From Elmis aenea (lineage: Eukaryota > Arthropoda > Insecta > Coleoptera > Elmidae): a stretch of 64,000 nucleotides of DNA. Positions 1 to 11,050 of this stretch are shown here, piece after piece. Both the position numbers and the translations under genes were made by a program. Each line of letters starts with the position of its first letter. The stretch's first letter is position 1. Below the pieces are notes generated by a model. That model saw only the letters and a list, made by a program, of their open reading frames with translations, had not been told where the DNA came from and made no database searches. The stretch is from assembly GCA_947652605.1 (NCBI GenBank), contig OX393582.1, positions 13,912,544 through 13,976,543 of the forward strand. The letters are read 5' to 3'.

Positions 1-307
1 AGACATCCATAATTTTACACCAAAGGATACGTAATATGTACATTTATCAAACATATGCACAGAGAAACACCTGGAGAAACAATTAAGGTGAATACCTTAT
101 GTACAGTACAATTGAAGTTTAGTCCACTTCGTAAAAGTTAAATAATATATAAAATCGAATAAATCGTACAGTGCCGAAGAAAAACAAATGAGAATCATAT
201 GATACAAAACTATTCCATCATCGAGGATAAAAAACCGATGTCAAAAATAAATATAAATTTGCATTTTGCAACAATATTCAGTACCCTGGAGATGCTAGTT
301 ACTCGCG
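1..307. other. AT-rich stretch, no feature seen
   Basis: Short open frames here have no recognisable domain. Nothing else stands out before the GC-rich hairpin. Confidence 0.5.
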
Positions 308-435
308 CCGGCGAAGCGCCGAGTTTTCAAGTATTGCGCATGTGCCACTTAGGTGAAGATTCGCTGGAGAACGACTGTGCAACGCTCGGCGCTTCGCCGG
401 AGGAGCCGCCGGCGGTGCGCCGAAGGAGTCTTCGG
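308..435. repeat. GC-rich island with 16-bp inverted repeat
   Basis: The 16-mer CCGGCGAAGCGCCGAG at 308-323 recurs as its exact reverse complement at 385-400, leaving a 61-base loop. Just downstream are a 10-bp palindrome CCGCCGGCGG (406-415) and a small hairpin CCGAAG-GAGT-CTTCGG (420-435). The island is strongly GC-rich against an AT-rich background. It could be a MITE core or a CpG-rich regulatory patch. Overlapping frames run through it but look like chance. Confidence 0.6.
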
Positions 436-1464
436 AGGAGTAACCGGCGAACGACTGCAACGCAAACTGTCTGTGCATACCGCTGTAAGAATCAATGAGA
501 GTAAATCAGCACATATTGACATTGACAAGCAGAATGAACAATTCTCGATATCAATAAATTATGCTAAATACATTGCGATACAGCAAAATACTTGTAAATG
601 AATTTGGATATTCGTTTTCGATGGAAAAAAAGCATAAAGAAAAAATGAAAACAACCTGACCGTAAATACAAAAAAAATGTACTTTCTTTTTTTTAATGAA
701 AGTCTTTTGTTTTAAATACCTATATACGTTTTGATTTTAAAATTACTCAAGTCAAGTTGGTTTTAATTATTAATTGATACATAATCAGTTTAACACGATC
801 TGTCTATAATCAGAATGCCAATTAGTTTTCTGCAAAGGGTTTAATTGCGTGATGTTGGTATATTAAGTTACATATGATTATTTATTTAACTATAGATCAT
901 CGGGGTGCTGTCAAAACTTGACACTTTAATTCATGAGGTGTTTACACACATGATAAAGGATATTTTCACAGAATCGGTGGTACACTTGGGAAATTATGTT
1001 GTTAAAAGTTGAAAGCGGGAGTTACAAGAGGGCAAGAATTATGTGTTATACTTAAAATATACAAATTCCATAGCTTGAAATACGGTTTTATGGCCAAATA
1101 AAATAAAAGGTTAGTGGTTTCAGACAAGCTGAAAAAATTTACTCTGTTAATATTGTCATTTCAAGCCGTTTACGACTACCCTTCTATAATGATTATAAGT
1201 GCTAATAAAACATTTTGATTCATAGTTTAATTTATGCCTACTTTACAAAAATTTTTGAAAATAAATTTGGCCTTACTTTATTTTAATTTTAAGATTAACA
1301 TACATTATAGCAAAAACTAGGTAATTTTTCGGTTTTTTTTTTCTAGTAGTAGGCTAGTCATTAAGAATTGACAGAAACAATCACGTTTAATTGTTGTTTG
1401 TTTATATTTTTGTACCTTAAAAACACGAAATGGCTTACGAATAATACGAAAAGTATGAACTATA
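436..1464. other. AT-rich stretch, no feature seen
   Basis: Many homopolymer runs and no convincing coding frame, repeat or RNA gene. Confidence 0.5.
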
Positions 1465-1830
1465 CAGGGTCCCAGATTGCATTTCCAGCATGGGGATCTC
1501 GCTTATTATAAGAGATACAGGTTTGTTTAAATTAGATGAATTATTCCTTAGTATGAGAGGAGCCACATTCAGTTTTTAAAAGTACAAAATTTCTCGTGCT
1601 TCAGATGTTACAGCAAAAAATATGAAAATGTCCAATTTCTTTTTTCTCTCATAACTTTTTTGTCTTTATCACTAGAACAATTTTTTTGGTACTTTCTTAA
1701 GGTACTTTTTAATGGAGAATGTAACTCTTATTTTAGATTATTTTTATCACCTACCATTTTCTAGATATTACCCCTAACTTCATTTTTTCTTATGGGCCGC
1801 GAAGTTGGCTATGGAATAGTTGAATGTGCT
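1465..1830 (+). mobile_element. Half of a CAGGG foldback element
   Basis: It begins TA-CAGGGTCCCAGATT and runs through GGGGATCTCGCTTATTATAAG to GGCTATGGAATAGTTGAATG. It aligns along its whole length with the left arm of the complete foldback at 16557-17383 and, inverted, with that element's right arm. Only one arm is present, and it stops next to a Jockey RT fragment, so it is a truncated copy. Confidence 0.75.
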
Positions 1831-1842
1831 TTTTTTTCTTCT

Positions 1843-2640
1843 TTAAAATGAGATAGTTTGCAGATTGTTTGCTGTTTCGTCGTTGCTTTTGCCGACAGCT
1901 ACGATGGCAGTATCGTCAGCAAAAGTTGCTATTGTGTTGTTTTCTGGTACTGGAAGATCACAAGTAAACAGTAGGTACAGGACTGGACCCAAGACACTAC
2001 CCTGTGGCACTCCGGCTTTAATATCTTTGAGATTAGAGTAGGCACCTTCCTGCTTGATCCTAAAATATCTCTCTGATAAATAAGACATCAAAATTTCTGT
2101 GTATTGTTTGGGAAGGATATGTTTTAATTTATAATGCAGTCCTTCGTGCCAAACCTTATCAAATGCTTGCGCCACATCCAGAAATACTGCGGAACAAACT
2201 CTTTTCTCTTCTAATGCTTTTTCAATGATATTAGTATTCCTATGGACCTGTTCAACTGTGGAATGTTTATGTCTGAATCCAAATTGGTGATTTGGGATAA
2301 AAAAAATTCTTTCAATGATGGGTTGCATTCTCTTGAGAAGCAGTTTCTCGAAAAGTTTAGATGTGATAGGTAACAGTGAAATTGATCTATAGGATGTGGC
2401 TTCGTGTGAGGATTTACCTGGTTTCGGTATCATAACTATTTTCGCCACCTTCCACAGTTTAGGCACGTATTTTAGTCTAAATGCAGCATTGATGAGGTTG
2501 GTAAGCTTGACTAGTGCTTTTCTTGGGAGCTGCTTTAACACTTCTCCTGTTATCAGTTCAAAGCCAGGAGCTTTTTTTGGATTAATATTTTTGATTTCAT
2601 TCATAACGAAAGTATAAGAATAAAAAATATCATCAATCAC
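1843..2640 (-). pseudogene. Jockey-like reverse transcriptase fragment
   Basis: This 265-codon open frame on the minus strand is the core of a non-LTR retrotransposon ORF2. It would copy element RNA at a nicked chromosomal target. Visible RT blocks are a KKAPG..LITGEVLKQLP start (about residues 22-39), the IPKPGK and SYRSISLL blocks (71-90), LDVAQAFDKVWHEGL (154-168) with the first catalytic Asp, VPQGSVLGP (211-219), and the catalytic FADD (240-243). The endonuclease and the C-terminal region are missing, so this is a dead fragment. The Met start is just the first in frame, not a true start. The same family appears at 13570, 20665 and 41804. Confidence 0.85.
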
Positions 2641-2655
2641 TGATTGAAAATTGTG

Positions 2656-2969
2656 GTTACATTTTTTTTATTGGGATGAATATTTAATAGGGTATAGCTA
2701 TGTTTCTGTTCGTATACTTTCAACAAATTTTGTATGTAAGGTAATTAACGGCTATTTTAGTAAGTAAGTAGTCACCAGTACTTGAAATAGAGATCACCTT
2801 GACTTAAAACGACCTCGTGTTTGGACTATTACTGTACACTGAAAAACGAATATGTATTCGCACATGATGCCTTCTTTTAGATATAATTTATATTCTCCTC
2901 CGTACCACACTCGTACGCTAAATTACTTTCCGAGTATGTGACAATGTGATACACGTGTAAGTGTCTTTT
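2656..2969. other. No feature seen
   Basis: AT-rich sequence with no recognised repeat or coding frame. Confidence 0.4.
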
Positions 2970-3240
2970 ACGTTATAGTTTTTTGTTTTTAAATTACCCA
3001 GTAAATTCACGACGAGAATTCTGTAAGCCAACGTGGAAAACTTTTGAGCAGTTTAAAATTTTAAATTTAACTTGATTAAAAGAGCTCCGCAATTTAACTG
3101 TTATTGTGAGAGCGCCAGCCAGTCTAAACTCTTAAGTGTCATTATCTCTTGTACAAATTCGTTATTCGACAACAGTGTAACAATATTATTGCTAATTGTG
3201 ACGAAAGTTTGTTTAAATAATAAGGGGGCGCTAATTGTCT
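2970..3240 (+). repeat. Left ~270-bp direct repeat flanking RTE relic
   Basis: This block, from ACGTTATAG through GACGAGAATTCTGTAAGCCA to GGGGGCGCTAATTGTCT, is repeated at 4857-5122 in the same orientation with few substitutions. The two copies sit exactly at the outer edges of the RTE-like relic. That is the layout of an unusually long target-site duplication. Downstream single-copy sequence continues only from the right copy. Confidence 0.8.
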
Positions 3241-4850
3241 GTACTGGCAACAGAAAAAGAAATTATTGAAAGATGAGGAAATGAGGAGTTATTGGAAAGT
3301 GATAACATAATAAATGACGAGAAAGGGCAGAAGGAATACATAACAACTGAACAAGAATATGAACAAGAAATAACCGAAGGTGAGTTGGATAGAGCGATAC
3401 ATAAAATGAAAATTGGAAAAGCAGCCGGGCATGATGGGGCTTTACCTGAAATGATTAAGTACATGAGAGTAGATGGAAAGAAAATGCTGCTAAGAATAGT
3501 AAATAAAGCATGGCAGGAAACATTTCGAAAGAAATTTGGAAGAGGCGCAATGTAGCTTTAGTCCTGATAGAAGCACGTAGGATCTAATTTTTACGTTGAC
3601 AGCTAAGTGAAAAAATAATGGAACATTCAAAGATGCTGTACTTGTGCTTTATCGATCTTTTTAAGTCCTTCGATAGAGTGCCAAGGGAAAAGATCTGGAA
3701 GATATTGAAACCAAGTAGAGTGCGAGAAGGATTATTAAACGCCATCAAGAGTTTATATAAGAGTAGTAGAAATTATGTGCGAACCCATAACAGCAGTTCC
3801 CAGGAATTTATAACAACAGTGGGAGTAAGACAAGGAGGCACATTAAGTCCACTGCTCTTTATAATTCTTATGGATAAAATAATTAAAGAATGTAAGCAAA
3901 ACACAAAGAAAGCCTACTGGGGTTGGAATAAACTAAAACCAATATCCTTAACCGAATTAGCCTTTGCAGATGATGTGGTGCTATTAGCTAAAAGCGAAAA
4001 GGACTTGCATTTTAATCTAGACATATGGGCAGATACATTAAGTAGACCAAAAAAAGATAGAGCAGGTAGCAAATTTTAAATATTTAGGAACAATAATTGC
4101 AGAAAATGGTAAATTGGAGGAAGATCTGAATAACAATAGCGGCAGCGACGAAATTTTACTACGCCACTACTAAATGTTTGATAAGTAAGAAGGAGATATC
4201 AAAAGAAACGAAGACGCGAGTTTTTAATTCAGTGTAACAACCTTAATAACATTGTATTTCTACATACGAATCACATTCAGAACCATACTTATAAACACAA
4301 ACGAAATTAACTGAACTAATTTTGTAAACCCCCAAAGATCAAGAAAAATTACAATTATATCATAAATTTAATGTTTTTAATGCAGTGTACGTAGTACGTA
4401 CCCATTCTCACGTGCAGTTCAGAAACTTGGACACTAACTCAAAAGCAAAAAAAAAGAATACAGGTACAGGAAATGAGATTTCTGAGAAGAATAGAGGGAT
4501 GTAGACTGATCGATAAAACCATAAACAAAAAAAATCGAAATAACCTAGGAGTAACAGATATTAAGAAAAAAATGGAGACGAATCAATTAAGATGGCTTGG
4601 ACATCTACTACGCATGCCAGAAAGTAGATACGCGAAAATAGGATAGACATTGTAAATAGAGGGGAAAAGAAATAGGGAAAGACCAGGAATAAAATGGAAA
4701 AAAGAAGGAGTCAGCTGGAGAGATGTGCCACAATTAGCTAACGATTGGAAGGAGTGGAGAAACTTAATACAGAAATAGAAAAGCATACCTCAACGCCGAA
4801 ATGTACAAGAGGAACCGATTAAGAAGAACAAGTAGTTTGTAGGATTTAAC
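3241..4850 (+). pseudogene. RTE-like non-LTR retrotransposon relic (family A)
   Basis: A decayed ORF2 in several frames. 3292-3555 carries the upstream RT part (EITEGELDRAIHKMKIGKAAG). 3618-4079 carries LCFIDLFKSFDRVPREKIW with the first catalytic Asp (residue 13), VGVRQGGTLSPLLF (68-81) and the catalytic FADD (116-119). From 4060, FKYLGTIIAENGKLEEDL, then ETWTLTQKQKK, MRFLRRIEGC and QLRWLGHLLRMP follow in shifted frames. The 3' end reads GAACCGATTAAGAAGAACAAG, an AAGAAGA-type tail also seen at 10905 and 39630. The endonuclease is absent. Frameshifts and stops make it non-functional. Assignment to RTE rests on the C-terminal motif string and simple-repeat tail; a related clade is possible. 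Confidence 0.8.
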
Positions 4851-4856
4851 TATTTA

Positions 4857-5122
4857 ACGTTAATGTTTTTTAAAATTACCAAGTAAATTCACGACGAGAA
4901 TTCTGTAAGCCAAAGTGGAAAACTTTTGAGCAGTTTAAAATTTTTAATTTAACTTGATTAAAAGAGCTCCGCAATTTAACTGTTATTGTGAGAGCGCCAG
5001 CCAGTCTAAACTCTCAAGTGTCATTATCTCTTGTACAAATTCGCATTTCGACAACAGTGTAACAATATTATTGCTAATTGTGTCGAAAGTTTGTTTAAAT
5101 AATAAGGGGGCGCTAATTGTCT
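4857..5122 (+). repeat. Right ~270-bp direct repeat flanking RTE relic
   Basis: Second copy of 2970-3240, joined directly to the relic's 3' tail. Sequence beyond it (CAGCCGTTACTTCC...) has no counterpart after the left copy, as expected if the original target continued rightwards. Confidence 0.8.
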
Positions 5123-6690
5123 CAGCCGTTACTTCCCCGAAGGGCATGTCTTGCGCATAATTCACGAATTAACTAATCCGTAATTTACGTTATGCAATAA
5201 ATATAACTAATTCCTCTCACAAACTGGTGCTGAATAATAATAATAACAACTTTTGATGTGTAATTATGTAGCATGTTGAAATTACTACTGACGGAAGTTA
5301 GTTACATTAAGTTAAATTAAAGGACGGTAAAATTTAAAGTGACAGCGTTTCCTCGTGGTATTTGAGACGTTATAGCTGCTTGAAATTCACGCTCGTGCAT
5401 TCGAAGGCAGCGCGGACGATCAAAACGAAAACAAAAGATATCTTGAAGGGATTTGTCCATTGGCACAGCTGTAAAATAAACTTGCCCCGTCTGAATTTTA
5501 TAACTCTAATAGAATTACTATTTTATCCCTTGTTATTTTCTTCAGTTGGGAGTGTAAAATTTTTGTTCTATTTATGTAGAACGTTCAGGACAGTTGTGAC
5601 TAAAAATAGCGGAGAAAACTCGCAGAAAATGTAATTTCGACCCGGTTATTTGTTCTATAAAGCGAGTCACATTGTTTAATATTATTTATAAACGAACTTT
5701 TATAGAAATTTTAGGCCAACTAGACTATTTGATATCGCTCGGTAGTTGGACTGAATTGAATTTTGGCGTACGCTTGACGAAGTTTGAATCTGTTTATCTC
5801 AGAGATTTAATAAACGAGACGTTTGAGTAAGCAATAACACATTTATTTTCGCTGTAACCGTTTTCTGTGCATCTGTAACAGTTTAATTGCATTGACAGGG
5901 CCCGTACTTCTAAAAGAACTATGTTACCGTTAAGGCGTGTATTGTCGGCATTTCATGTAATTCCTAGTATTTAAACCCTTTGAGGACGAATATATTTTTC
6001 GTTTGAAAAACCATGTGTTTTATAGTTTTTGGGATAAAATTAATTTATGTTAGCGACTGCGTCGCTGATTGTTTAAATAAAATAGATAGTTTCAATATAA
6101 AAATATATTAACAATAATCAAAGCTGAACTGCTCGGTTTGGAATACAAAATACGACTTCAGTTCTATCCTAACCTAACCTAACAACTGTGGCCATGCAAA
6201 CACATCAATAATTTATCCTAAATTATAAACAGTAAAAAGTAAAACCCTTAAGTATTATTATTTATGGACTAAGATGGATCGTTCTTATACTTGCACAAAA
6301 AAAAATATTCTAATCTAATTCGCTTGGCATGGAATTGGTGCTCTATGGCATCAGCAACGTTGTGTTAAAATTTTAGCCCAAAATATTTACATCCACTACT
6401 ACCACAACGGATTTGATTTATAAAAAAATAAATATATAAAATCGAAATAATTTAGTTTCTAATTTACGGTATTATGACACTGGTATTTAAAAGCAGGGAG
6501 AAAATATTAACAATAAATACTGCAGCAACAAGCAGTAACCATCAGGGAAGATTTAGGGGACTTTGAGTCTCTCAGGTGGAGGAGGAGAATAGCATATGAA
6601 GATATGATGAAGTGCTACTTATTGATCTCCCAATCTCAAATAAATAATAATGATAATAAATCATTAAAATACCTTGTTAGTAATACTTCA
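5123..6690. other. No gene seen; one short TTAGG-type run
   Basis: Only chance-looking frames. At 6168-6183 there are three CCTAA units, the insect telomere motif in reverse, too short to mean more than coincidence or an old interstitial scrap. A small GCGAC hairpin lies near 6055. Confidence 0.4.
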
Positions 6691-6699
6691 AATGCAGTT

Positions 6700-7254
6700 G
6701 CTTTGAAGGTGAAAGAAATTCGGAAAATGGCATCAATTCCAATAGTCGAACATCGAAGTGGTTGTTAAACTTATTCGTGAGTATAAAGAAAAATACAGAC
6801 ACTTATTAAAGCCATATCAGAGTAGAAAATCTGTTGGTAGTTATATCACTGAATGTGATAAATTTCTTATGGAAAGCAAGACACTTTTCGATATTGCAAC
6901 ATGCAAGTGTCGGACCTTCGAATACCTTCGAAACATAAATTTTTATATGATCAAAGAAATTTAAGCAAAATGGTGATCGATAAAATAGATTCAACTGCTA
7001 CCAGAAAGCTGTCTGCACTTCTGAAAAGAAAATATCAACAAGAAGAATAGGAAACAAAATTTATCGTAAAAACTTCTCTGAATCTTCACTCCGAAGCGGG
7101 ACCGGTTATGAGTAGAATATCAGAATCTCCTGTTTAAGGTATTTTACAATCAGGTTTCACATTGAAAGAACCTTTTGTTAGTTTTGAAAGAAGAACGGTT
7201 CCGAGGCAATTTCCGGTTGTTGCCAGAACTCTCGACAGATACGGAGTTTCAGAT
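6700..7254 (+). pseudogene. Unclassified mobile-type gene, 5' part
   Basis: Decayed coding sequence in changing frames. A readable part is VVKLIREYKEKYRHLLKPYQSRKSV...YITECDKFLMESKTLFDIATCKC (6758-6910), followed by VIDKIDSTATRKLSALLK and VVARTLDRYGVSD (to 7254). I recognise this string type from uncharacterised, multi-copy insect proteins but cannot assign it to a named transposon superfamily. The reading resumes at 8126 after a CR1-like insertion, at the same codon position, so 6700-7254 and 8126-8600 were one gene. Stops and shifts show it is dead. Confidence 0.55.
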
Positions 7255-8125
7255 AATAATAATAATAATAATAATCTTTATTTGTTCTGAATATCCCAAA
7301 AAAGGTGTAGAACTTGTCACAATAATAATTTACGTACATTACAAATAATATACATAGTTAATAAAAAAGAAAAAACACAGAAAAATGATATTTAAATATA
7401 ACATTTTACAAAGTCAGCATCATTTAAATATTCGCTTACTCCATAGTAAGCTTTAGAAATCAGAACTTTTCTTAATTTCTTCTTCAATTCGCGGGTGGGA
7501 AGATTTATTATACTCTCAGGTGATGTGTTAAATTTATTATATATAGCAATAATTGTGGAGGCTACATTTTTTTGAAGATAGGTATATTTGAAACAATCGG
7601 GTTTTAGGTTTTTTTTATGTCGCGTATTGGCTGCATGATTTCTTATATTCTCTTCGAACAGATCTACATTATTTTTTACGAACATGATGGCTTCGAGGAT
7701 AAATAGACCGTAAAAGGTTAATATTTCGTTGTCACGAAAAGTTTCTTTGCAGTGATCTCGGTAGTTCAGGCCAAATATATTTCTTATACATCGCTTTTGT
7801 ATAATGAAGAGGCGTTCTGAGTCACTAGCGTTACCCCAAAAAATTACAGCATAGCGTAACCTAGATTCGACATATGCATGATATGCAGTTTTGGCCGCGT
7901 TTGCATTGACCAATTTTTTTAGGTTTTTTAGTGCAAAAGGGTACCGTGACAGGCTTTGTGACAGGCGTTCGATATGGTATGACCAGTCCAGTCTAGAGTC
8001 AAAACATAAACCAAGAAAAGATATTTTATTAACAACATTTATACTTGTGGAATTATTTTGAAATTTTAAGTCGGAGGTTATTTTACTTTGTGAAAATTTT
8101 ATAACTTGCGTTTTATTGACGTTTA
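7255..8125 (-). mobile_element. CR1/Jockey-like retrotransposon 3' end, inserted
   Basis: On the minus strand 249 codons (8141-7392) give the region C-terminal to an RT: LNVNKTQVIKFS, ISFLGLCFDSRLDWSYHI, AYHAYVESRLRYAVIFWG, QKRCIRNIFG and NEILTFYGLFILEA. The stop is at 7392; a 3' UTR follows and ends in an (ATT)n tail read on the minus strand (7253-7275 as AAT repeats). The element is 5'-truncated near 8125. It interrupts the unclassified gene on either side, whose codons rejoin almost perfectly across the junctions with no clear target duplication. It differs from the other Jockey copies in the window. Confidence 0.8.
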
Positions 8126-8600
8126 AGGGCAGGAGCCGCAATAGTTTCTGCTACGTTGCAAGATATGGGTCTAATAAAGGAAAAAGTGGTACAAAGAGAT
8201 ATGATTCGACGGGTACAAGCAAAGCAAAGAACTCATTTAAGTATCACACCAAAAACTTGTGATTGCGATAAGTTTGGTTTATATTTTGTCCGTCGAAAAG
8301 ACAAAACCTTAACAATCATTGATAGCTGTCGCAAAATAATTGTAGAGAAACACATTTCATTAGTAGGTAAAGGAACCTGGGTCTGAATATATTGGGCACA
8401 TATCACTTACATCTTCCACAGCTAGTGACATAAAAAAGGGTGTATTGGATTTTTTTTCAAACAGTATTAAATTTTTCCGCCACCGAGTATACTTTCTGAC
8501 CTGATACACTGGCAAAATGTTCTTATAACAGAACCACCGGTTACAAAATGTATTAGTGACGAAGTTCTACCAAGTGCAATTAAACAAAAAAATACAAAAC
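8126..8600 (+). pseudogene. Unclassified mobile-type gene, 3' part
   Basis: Continuation of the gene broken at 7254. Readable as GAAIVSATLQDMGLIKEK (from 8129), then RRVQAKQRTHLSI...GLYFVRRKDKTLTI, EKHISLVGKG, then after a shift SEYIGHISLTSSTASDIKKGVLDFF (to about 8460) and LIHWQNVLITEPPVTK (around 8500-8550). The conserved GLYF.RRKDKT and EKHISLV words recur in uncharacterised repeat-encoded insect proteins. No catalytic motif could be identified. Several frameshifts make it a pseudogene. Confidence 0.55.
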
Positions 8601-8639
8601 CGATTGCTTCATTATTGCCAGACACGATTCGTTTTCAGC

Positions 8640-9290
8640 TAGATATTTCACAAAACCAACAAGTCAAAATTTTGAGGATTTTTTTAACAAACATCCTTGT
8701 CAGCCAACTATTGGTGATATAACTTATTTGCCATTTAAGCCAAATGTTATATTTTACAAAGATGATAAAATAAGCAGACGTTGGTTATCATATTGTTTAG
8801 AAAAAGAATCTCTATTTTGTTCCGTGTGCTTGGCATACAGTGATAAGAACGAATGTTTGTTTGTAAATGATGGAATGAAAGACTGGAAGCATACTCTGCA
8901 ACGTGTTAAAGAACATGAAAATAATAAGATCCATGAAAATTGTGTTCATAGCCATATGCTTAAACTTAAAAGTAAAGATATTTATGGTTTAATGTTCTCA
9001 AATGAAGGTAGCTTACGTCAAAACAAAAAGCTCTTGAACGCAATCAAGTATTGGAAAGAATTATAGATGTAAAAGTAATTGAAAAAAGGGGTTTAGCTTT
9101 TCGGGCTCACAAGAATCTGCTAATTCACTTTCATTAGAGCATAATGAGACTGAACATGGATTTTTTTAGAAATAATATTATCTAAATATGACCTTTTAAA
9201 ATTAAATTTTTTAGGGTCATACATTTTTTGGGGGCCGGTCTAACAGGTTTTTCCAGGGCCGGTTGAATTTCCCAGTCCGCTACTGCCCTG
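8640..9290 (+). pseudogene. hAT transposase N-terminal remnant with TTF zinc finger
   Basis: From about 8670 an open frame continues into 8728-9066. It shows the TTF-type zinc finger usual at the front of ZMYM-like hAT transposases: RRWLSYCLEKESLFCSVCLAYS with paired Cys, then KDWKH...RVKEHENNKIHENC with paired His. After 9062 a shifted frame reads LERIIDV and RGLAFRAH, the next block of the same family. The region ends CCCAGTCCGCTACTGCCCTG at 9290, which reads on the other strand as a typical hAT terminus starting CAGGGCAGTAGCGG. The catalytic and dimerisation regions are gone. The left terminus was not found. Confidence 0.75.
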
Positions 9291-10484
9291 TAGAATCTAT
9301 AGTGTAGATACTTCACGTTATTAAGAGTTTAAAATATAATTTTCATTTAAAATAGGTTTACAAGTCGGGGCACGAGCGTGTGTAAGAAGCTGCACCTGGT
9401 TTTATCATGCAATTATCTAATATTTATAGCACGTTGCTTTCTAATTGTGGAACAAAAAAAAAAAAACTTTTCATAATATAACAACGCTCAGCACAAAGCT
9501 AACGGTGCAAAATAAAAATAACACAATCTCTCTGTTATATAAAACTAAATAAACGCTCCGTGTGGTTTCAAATGGTAATTCAGAGCCATTTATAACGATT
9601 TTTATTTTTACACATGTCCTTAATTACGCAAAATTTATCTTGTAAACGCTGTTTGAACAAACTAATCTGAAACTATTATCTCAAAAACACAATGAGTGTT
9701 TTTTATATGAATTGCCGCGTGTGGCTGTAACAGTTAGATGTACCATGATCAAAATCTTAAAAGGCCTGACACAGTTAGCGCGTTAGTAACACGGTAGTGT
9801 GCAAACGGTCGAAGTTATAGAGCGAGTGCTATGGCACCACCTAGAGCAGTACAGTATAGTGTGGCAGTGTGGTTGGCATACACAGATCATTAGCCCGCCC
9901 GTAAAATATCAAGTGAGGTCGTCGCTCCAGTTGCTGCACTCCTAGTAATAACTGCGTGATGAGGTCAAATCGTGACTGGGCTGTATCATGAACGAACGCA
10001 CTGTATTTTTTTATTGTTATTAGCGTTAGAATGGATTTATGGAAATGCAAAAACTCGTGAGTGGGCGCGCACTAAATTTAACCCGAAAACGGTTTCTAAA
10101 AAACTTACACACGTATACTGCATACATTTTTAATCAACCAGATTCTATTTGCAGATAACCTGGCCGGAATTTTAAAATAAACAATACGAGAACAACGATT
10201 CTATCGCTAAAATTGCCTAAAATGCGTATATAAACATTTTAAACGCCTACAAACTTAGATTTGGTATTCCGAATAGATACACAAAAAGGCGGTTTTCACT
10301 TTTATGGCTTTCTGTAAATGGATTCAAAGTCATTAATCGGCGCAGAACTATCCCATTTCCATTTTTAGGTGAAATGAAATTTTTGCGTATTCTAAATGTT
10401 TTGCATTTGAATTTTAATGCAAAAATAACTGAACTTAAAAGTTGACATCAATGTCATGGTTTAGTAGAATCATTGTATCCTGAA
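9291..10484. other. No feature seen
   Basis: AT-rich sequence with slightly higher GC around 9830-10060. A 69-codon minus-strand frame there has no recognisable domain. Confidence 0.4.
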
Positions 10485-11050
10485 CAAGGACTGAAAACGA
10501 AACGTTAACGAAATACCGAAAATAACGGAGATTATATAACGAAACGGAAACGAAGAAAAAATTTTAATTCTTTGGTCAACACTAAATACCAAATAAATAA
10601 TTTATTATGAAAATTAAGTAAAATATCTATTGTAAAAAATGGAGACGAATCAATTAAGATCGCTTGGACATTTACTACGCATGTCAGAAAGTAGATACGC
10701 GAAAATAGGATGGAAAATGCAGATAGAGGGAAAAAGAAATAGAGGAAGACCAAGAATAAAATGAGGCAGAGGCTAGAAGAAAAAGGAGTCAGCTGGAGAG
10801 ATGTGCCACAATTAGCTAACGATAGGAAGGAGTGGAGAAACATAATACAGAAATAGAAAAGCATACCTCGACAGGACAAGAGGAACTGATTAAGAAGAAA
10901 TAATACTTTTGTCTTTTTGATTAATTACAATAGAATCGAATTTAATTCAAATGCGTAGTTTTTTAGGACCTACTTAATTTAATATGGCGGTTCGCCAGTC
11001 TGAAATATGCCGTCCATAACGATCAAAACCCATCATTTCGTCGTTTCTAA
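10485..11050 (-). mobile_element. Broken second copy of hAT-type element N1
   Basis: Begins CAAGGACTGAAAACGAAACG, matching the 3' terminus of the complete N1 element at 23274-24323 read in reverse. Blocks at 10905-10975 and 10978-11045 (ATGGCGGTTCGCCAGTCTG) match N1 positions near 23690-23760 and 23475-23545 in reverse complement. An RTE-like 3' end (10635-10905) is inserted in the middle, and a part of N1 is deleted. Confidence 0.7.
10635..10907 (+). mobile_element. RTE family A 3' end, nested in N1 copy
   Basis: AAATGGAGACGAATCAATTAAGAT and the following 250 bases closely match 4570-4840 of the main family A relic. They encode, in broken frames, RSLGHLLRMSESRYAKIG and LANDRKEWRNIIQK. It ends GAACTGATTAAGAAGAAATAA, the family's AAGAAGA tail. 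It is a short 5'-truncated insertion inside the hAT-type element and so is younger than it. Confidence 0.8.

Noticed and set aside
6168..6183. CCTAACCTAACCTAAC as an interstitial telomere
   Set aside because: Only three units; short runs of this kind are common in insect DNA.
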